A stretch of 64,000 nucleotides of DNA from Mycobacterium sp. EPa45 (GTDB taxonomy: Bacteria; Actinomycetota; Actinomycetes; Mycobacteriales; Mycobacteriaceae). The DNA lies in contig NZ_CP011773.1 of the NCBI RefSeq assembly GCF_001021385.1, positions 5,146,001 to 5,210,000 of the forward strand. The letters run 5' to 3'. The notes under the pieces were generated by a model, which ran no database searches, had not been told where the DNA came from, and worked only from the letters and a program-made list of their open reading frames with translations. The position numbers were made by a program, and so were the translations under genes. Positions 60,694-64,000 of the stretch are shown here, in pieces (position 1 is the first letter of the stretch; each line of letters starts with the position of its first letter).

Positions 60694-62375
60694 CGCAGCA
60701 GCCCCGCCAGCAACCGCTTGGCCATCGGCGGCTCGGGCGCGGCGGCGGCCACCGCAACCATGTCGGCGACGTCGGTGAACTTCACCCGTGGCCGTCCTTC
60801 GGCCTCGCCGCGGGCCGCCTCGGCGGCGTCGATGGCGCGCCAGCCTCGGGCGTCGACCACACTGGGCTGACGGGACCGAATCAGCTTGTCCAACAACGAT
60901 GGCCGCACGCTCGGTTCGCCGAGCAGGCCTGCGTTGAAGTCGTCGACCAAGCTCGAGACGGTCTCCATCGAGCAGGACTTGTTGGTGCCGATGAATCCGG
61001 TTGGACCGCGCTTGATCCAGCCCGCGACGTACGCCCCGGTGACAGCCTCTCCGGTGGCGGGATCGATGACGCGCCCGTCCCGGTTGGGGACGACCGCCGC
61101 AGCCTCGTCGAACGGCAGCCCGGCGATCGGTGCGCCGCGGTATCCGATCGAGGTGAGCAGCAACCCGGCCTCGATCTGCTCTACCTCGTCGGTTCCGGTG
61201 CGACGGAATTCGACGCCACTGACCCGGTCAGTACCGAGCACCCGGTGCGGTGTCAGCCGATACGCCAGGCGAATCCGCGGGCGGGCGGTGAGGTCAGCAG
61301 CAACCGGCAGCGCGGCGAGGATCTCGAGCTTGGCCTTCGTGAGGGCATCGGTGGCGGTGGCCAAATCCTGCTCGACCAGGTCGTGGTCGGCGGCGTCGAG
61401 CACGACCTCGGCCGTCGACGTCAACCCGATGAGCTCGGGCAGGGTGAAGGCCGAGTCGACCGGCCCGCGACGCGCCGCGATGACCACCTCGCGCACCGCG
61501 GAGCTTCTCAGAGCAGCCAGCGCGGTGTCGGAGATGTCGGTGCGCGTCAGCTCGTCGGGGTCGGCGGTCAGGATCCGCGCGACGTCGAGGGCCACGTTGC
61601 CGTTGCCGATCACCACGACCCGCTCGTGGCGCAGGTCGACGTCCAGCCCGGCGAAATCCGGATGGCCGTTGATCCAGGCCACCGTCTCGGTGGCGGTCGC
61701 GGTGCCGGACAGCTCCATGCCGGGGATATCGAGTCTGCGGTCGTGCGGCGCACCGACGCTGTAGATCACCGCATGGTGGTGTCGCAACAACTCGTCATGC
61801 GAGAGATGCTGCCCCACTTCGACATTGAGGTAGAAGGTGAACCGCGGGTGCTTGCTGATCCGCTCGAAGAGGCGCGCCACACCCTTGGTGTGCTGGTGAT
61901 CCGGGGCGACGCCGGCGCGCACCAGGCCGAACGGGGTGGGCAGTCTGTCGAAGACGTTGACCCGCACGCCCTTCTGCGTCAGGAGCTCGTCTGCGGCATA
62001 CATTCCCGCCGGCCCCGAACCCACGACGGCCACGGTCAGATCCGCCTCCCCACGGCGCACCTGCGGGGCGGGGAGCACCGCGGCCAGCTTGGAGGTCGGT
62101 GGCAGTTTCACGCCGGCCGGCCGCTCGGGGTAGAACGAGGCGTTGAGTTCGATGAAGGGCAGCTGCTTGTCGGTCAGCTTGCTGTCCGGCGCGATCGCAC
62201 CGACCGGGCAGGCGCTGACGCACGCGCCACAGTCCACGCACGCCACCGGATCGATGTAGAGCATTTCGGCGGTTGCGAAGCCCGGCTCGTCGGGGCTGGG
62301 GTGGATGCAGTTGACCGGGCAGGCATAGACACAGGAGCCGTCGCTGCAACACGACTGGGTGATCACATGGGGCAC
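60690..62375 (-). CDS. fprB: FprB ferredoxin/ferredoxin-NADP reductase fusion
   Basis: The 561-residue protein joins a ferredoxin domain to a flavin reductase. Residues 1-70 carry two cysteine clusters (CCSDGSCVYACPV and CVDCGACVSACPV) for iron-sulfur centres. From about residue 107 the FAD motif VVGSGPAGMYAADEL and the NADP motif VVIGNGNVALDVAR follow, ending with GWIKRGPTGFIGTNK as in adrenodoxin-reductase-like enzymes. It moves electrons between NADPH and ferredoxin. The start is GTG 62375 after AAAGGA. The next upstream gene ends 20 bases before, and both may share a transcript. Confidence 0.94.
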   Translation of the reverse strand: MPHVITQSCCSDGSCVYACPVNCIHPSPDEPGFATAEMLYIDPVACVDCGACVSACPVGAIAPDSKLTDKQLPFIELNASFYPERPAGVKLPPTSKLAAVLPAPQVRRGEADLTVAVVGSGPAGMYAADELLTQKGVRVNVFDRLPTPFGLVRAGVAPDHQHTKGVARLFERISKHPRFTFYLNVEVGQHLSHDELLRHHHAVIYSVGAPHDRRLDIPGMELSGTATATETVAWINGHPDFAGLDVDLRHERVVVIGNGNVALDVARILTADPDELTRTDISDTALAALRSSAVREVVIAARRGPVDSAFTLPELIGLTSTAEVVLDAADHDLVEQDLATATDALTKAKLEILAALPVAADLTARPRIRLAYRLTPHRVLGTDRVSGVEFRRTGTDEVEQIEAGLLLTSIGYRGAPIAGLPFDEAAAVVPNRDGRVIDPATGEAVTGAYVAGWIKRGPTGFIGTNKSCSMETVSSLVDDFNAGLLGEPSVRPSLLDKLIRSRQPSVVDARGWRAIDAAEAARGEAEGRPRVKFTDVADMVAVAAAAPEPPMAKRLLAGLLR

Positions 62376-62395
62376 AGGCGTGAGTCCTTTGATCT

Positions 62396-63409
62396 CTACG
62401 CGGCGACCACGTGCTGGCGGGCCGGCTCGCTGCGGAAGCGACTCGGCGCGCCATTGATCCGGCAGATCCGCCACATCAGCTTCGCCAGCGGATTCATCAA
62501 CCCGGTGTCGTGGCACAGCATCCGGACATCACCGAACATGTCGCGCAGCATCTGTCGCGACTGCGGCGAGGAGAAGAAGATGTCCTTGCGCACCGAACGC
62601 GGGATGTCGAATTCCTTCCAGAATGCTCTCGGCGGCACGATGATTGCCGAACACAGCACGCGCATCACCACCGGCACGTAGAGCGAGAGCCAGAACCGCT
62701 TGCGTCGCGGCAGATGCGGCACCCGCTTACGCAGGTACTCGTGCGCGAACGAGATGTGCCGGGCCTCCTCGGCGACGTGGATGGCCATCACCCGCTCCAT
62801 GATCGGGTGCAGCGTCTTGCCTTCGCGCAGAATGTTTTTCTGCGTGTGGTCGATGGGCTCCTCGCCGGCGAGGATTCCGAACCAGAACGGGATCGGCAGC
62901 GGCCCCGCCACCAACGGAATCGCGGGCTGTACCCACTTCAGCAGCCGCGGCATGCCGGGCACGTCGGCGCCGATGTGGTTCACCATCTCCTGGAACATCA
63001 TCGTGTGGTTGCACTCTTCGACCGCCTCGTGCAGGCAGTACCGGTACTCCGGTGAGCCGTTGGGCGTCCAGAAGGCGTACTCCATCAGGCCCCGGATGAG
63101 GATCGACTCGAAGTGCAGCCCGACCTTGGCGACGTTGGACTGACGCCACATACCGATCTCGATCTGGCGTTCCCTGGACTGCGACTGATACCAGGGGTGC
63201 TGCCCGATCGGGTCGGTCGCCGGCAGTATCCAGCGCTCGTCGTTAGGGACCACGGCGAACTCGGGCGAGTCCCAGTCGATGTCGGTGTACGGGTTGAAGT
63301 TCCTGCGGACCGAGCCCTCGGACAGGGTGTTCAGCTTCTCGACGTAGGCGATGTCGTCCTGCACATCCATGTTGCGGCGCCAGCGCCTGATCATCTTGGT
63401 TCTCGCCAT
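62396..63409 (-). CDS. AurF-like diiron oxygenase (Rv0885-like)
   Basis: This 337-residue protein belongs to the AurF/p-aminobenzoate N-oxygenase-like ferritin fold. Carboxylate and histidine ligands are visible in ESILIRGLMEYAF, EAVEECNHTMMFQEM and HVAEEARHISFAHEYL. It should bind two irons and oxidise an unknown substrate. The gene lies directly upstream of fprB on the same strand, so FprB may supply electrons. A GAGGAG sequence seven bases before ATG 63409 supports the start. It is divergent from serC. Confidence 0.88.
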   Translation of the reverse strand: MARTKMIRRWRRNMDVQDDIAYVEKLNTLSEGSVRRNFNPYTDIDWDSPEFAVVPNDERWILPATDPIGQHPWYQSQSRERQIEIGMWRQSNVAKVGLHFESILIRGLMEYAFWTPNGSPEYRYCLHEAVEECNHTMMFQEMVNHIGADVPGMPRLLKWVQPAIPLVAGPLPIPFWFGILAGEEPIDHTQKNILREGKTLHPIMERVMAIHVAEEARHISFAHEYLRKRVPHLPRRKRFWLSLYVPVVMRVLCSAIIVPPRAFWKEFDIPRSVRKDIFFSSPQSRQMLRDMFGDVRMLCHDTGLMNPLAKLMWRICRINGAPSRFRSEPARQHVVAA

Positions 63410-63464
63410 GACAGTCTCCTCAGGAGAGGTTTACATTTGGGCGGGTGTTGTCCAAACGGTACCG

Positions 63465-63481
63465 CAGGTATCGCATACCTG
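63465..63481. promoter_or_regulatory. 17-bp palindrome in AurF-like/serC divergent promoter
   Basis: CAGGTAT and ATACCTG flank CGC, a perfect 7-bp arm palindrome. It lies 56 bases from the AurF-like start and 73 from the serC start. It is a candidate operator for one or both genes. Confidence 0.45.
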
Positions 63482-63550
63482 TCCATACCCGTTTCCCGGT
63501 TGGCCGAACGCCTCGGTGTGAAGCGCGACGGCGTCGACTTCTACGCTTAA

Positions 63551-64000
<450 letters not shown>

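Noticed and set aside
60621..62681. Plus-strand reading frame of 686 codons opposite fprB
   Set aside because: FprB is complete and recognised on the minus strand. The plus frame has low-complexity shadow composition.

Overview
The window is a stretch of a high-GC actinobacterial chromosome, almost certainly a mycobacterium of the fast-growing (Mycolicibacterium) type. Several proteins match Mycobacterium tuberculosis proteins as I remember them: PrrA/PrrB, EchA6, AccD3, CtpE, GltA2, CitA, FprB and SerC. The gene order also follows M. tuberculosis Rv0914c to Rv0884c, read in the opposite direction. There is no prophage, insertion sequence, CRISPR array or rRNA operon. The only RNA gene seen is a tRNA-Arg(CCT) at 1460-1532.

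Layout. Positions 1-6.6 kb hold an F420-type oxidoreductase, the tRNA, an NmrA-like protein and a signalling trio: a MASE1-GAF-PP2C phosphatase, a GGDEF diguanylate cyclase and a GAF-ANTAR protein. Positions 6.8-10.5 kb hold a tightly packed run of thiolase, carotenoid-cleavage-type dioxygenase and a double-HxlR regulator. Positions 10.5-20.7 kb are mixed: a lipoprotein, an Hsp20 gene under a perfect CIRCE element, a GNAT acetyltransferase, an ABC-F ATPase, a cupin, a BKACE-type enzyme, a K+ channel with RCK domains on both sides of the pore, and an orphan DevR/DosR-like regulator with a DosR box in front of it.

Positions 20.7-36.2 kb are conserved mycobacterial backbone: the Rv0909/Rv0910-type pair, ctpE, a beta-lactamase-like lipoprotein, a metallo-beta-lactamase-fold protein, echA6 and accD3. 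An NrtR-like Nudix protein, a phosphoribosyltransferase, a heterodimeric ABC exporter and prrAB follow.

Positions 36.2-51.5 kb are the accessory part and the most interesting. The first block (36.2-45.3 kb) has an orphan solute-binding lipoprotein, two TetR regulators, two adjacent Mn/Ni-type ureohydrolases, a creatininase-family amidohydrolase, a class II aldolase-fold protein and three SDR dehydrogenases. It looks like a catabolic cluster for a guanidino compound. The second block (45.7-51.5 kb) has a GntR regulator, an SDR and an APH-fold kinase, divergent from an APC permease and a class III aminotransferase-fold protein that resembles ethanolamine-phosphate/phosphohydroxylysine phospho-lyases. 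Together they suggest uptake, phosphorylation and phospho-lyase cleavage of an amino alcohol. Substrates of both blocks are inferred, not shown.

Positions 51.5-64 kb return to backbone: MarR plus MFS exporter, gltA2, two paralogous TetRs, an MFS exporter, pdxH, a frameshifted citA, a VOC protein, a deoxyribonucleotidase-like HAD protein, fprB, an AurF-like diiron protein and the start of serC, which runs off the window. Packing is dense. Several convergent pairs overlap by a few bases, three of them through a shared CTAG that supplies a stop codon on both strands.
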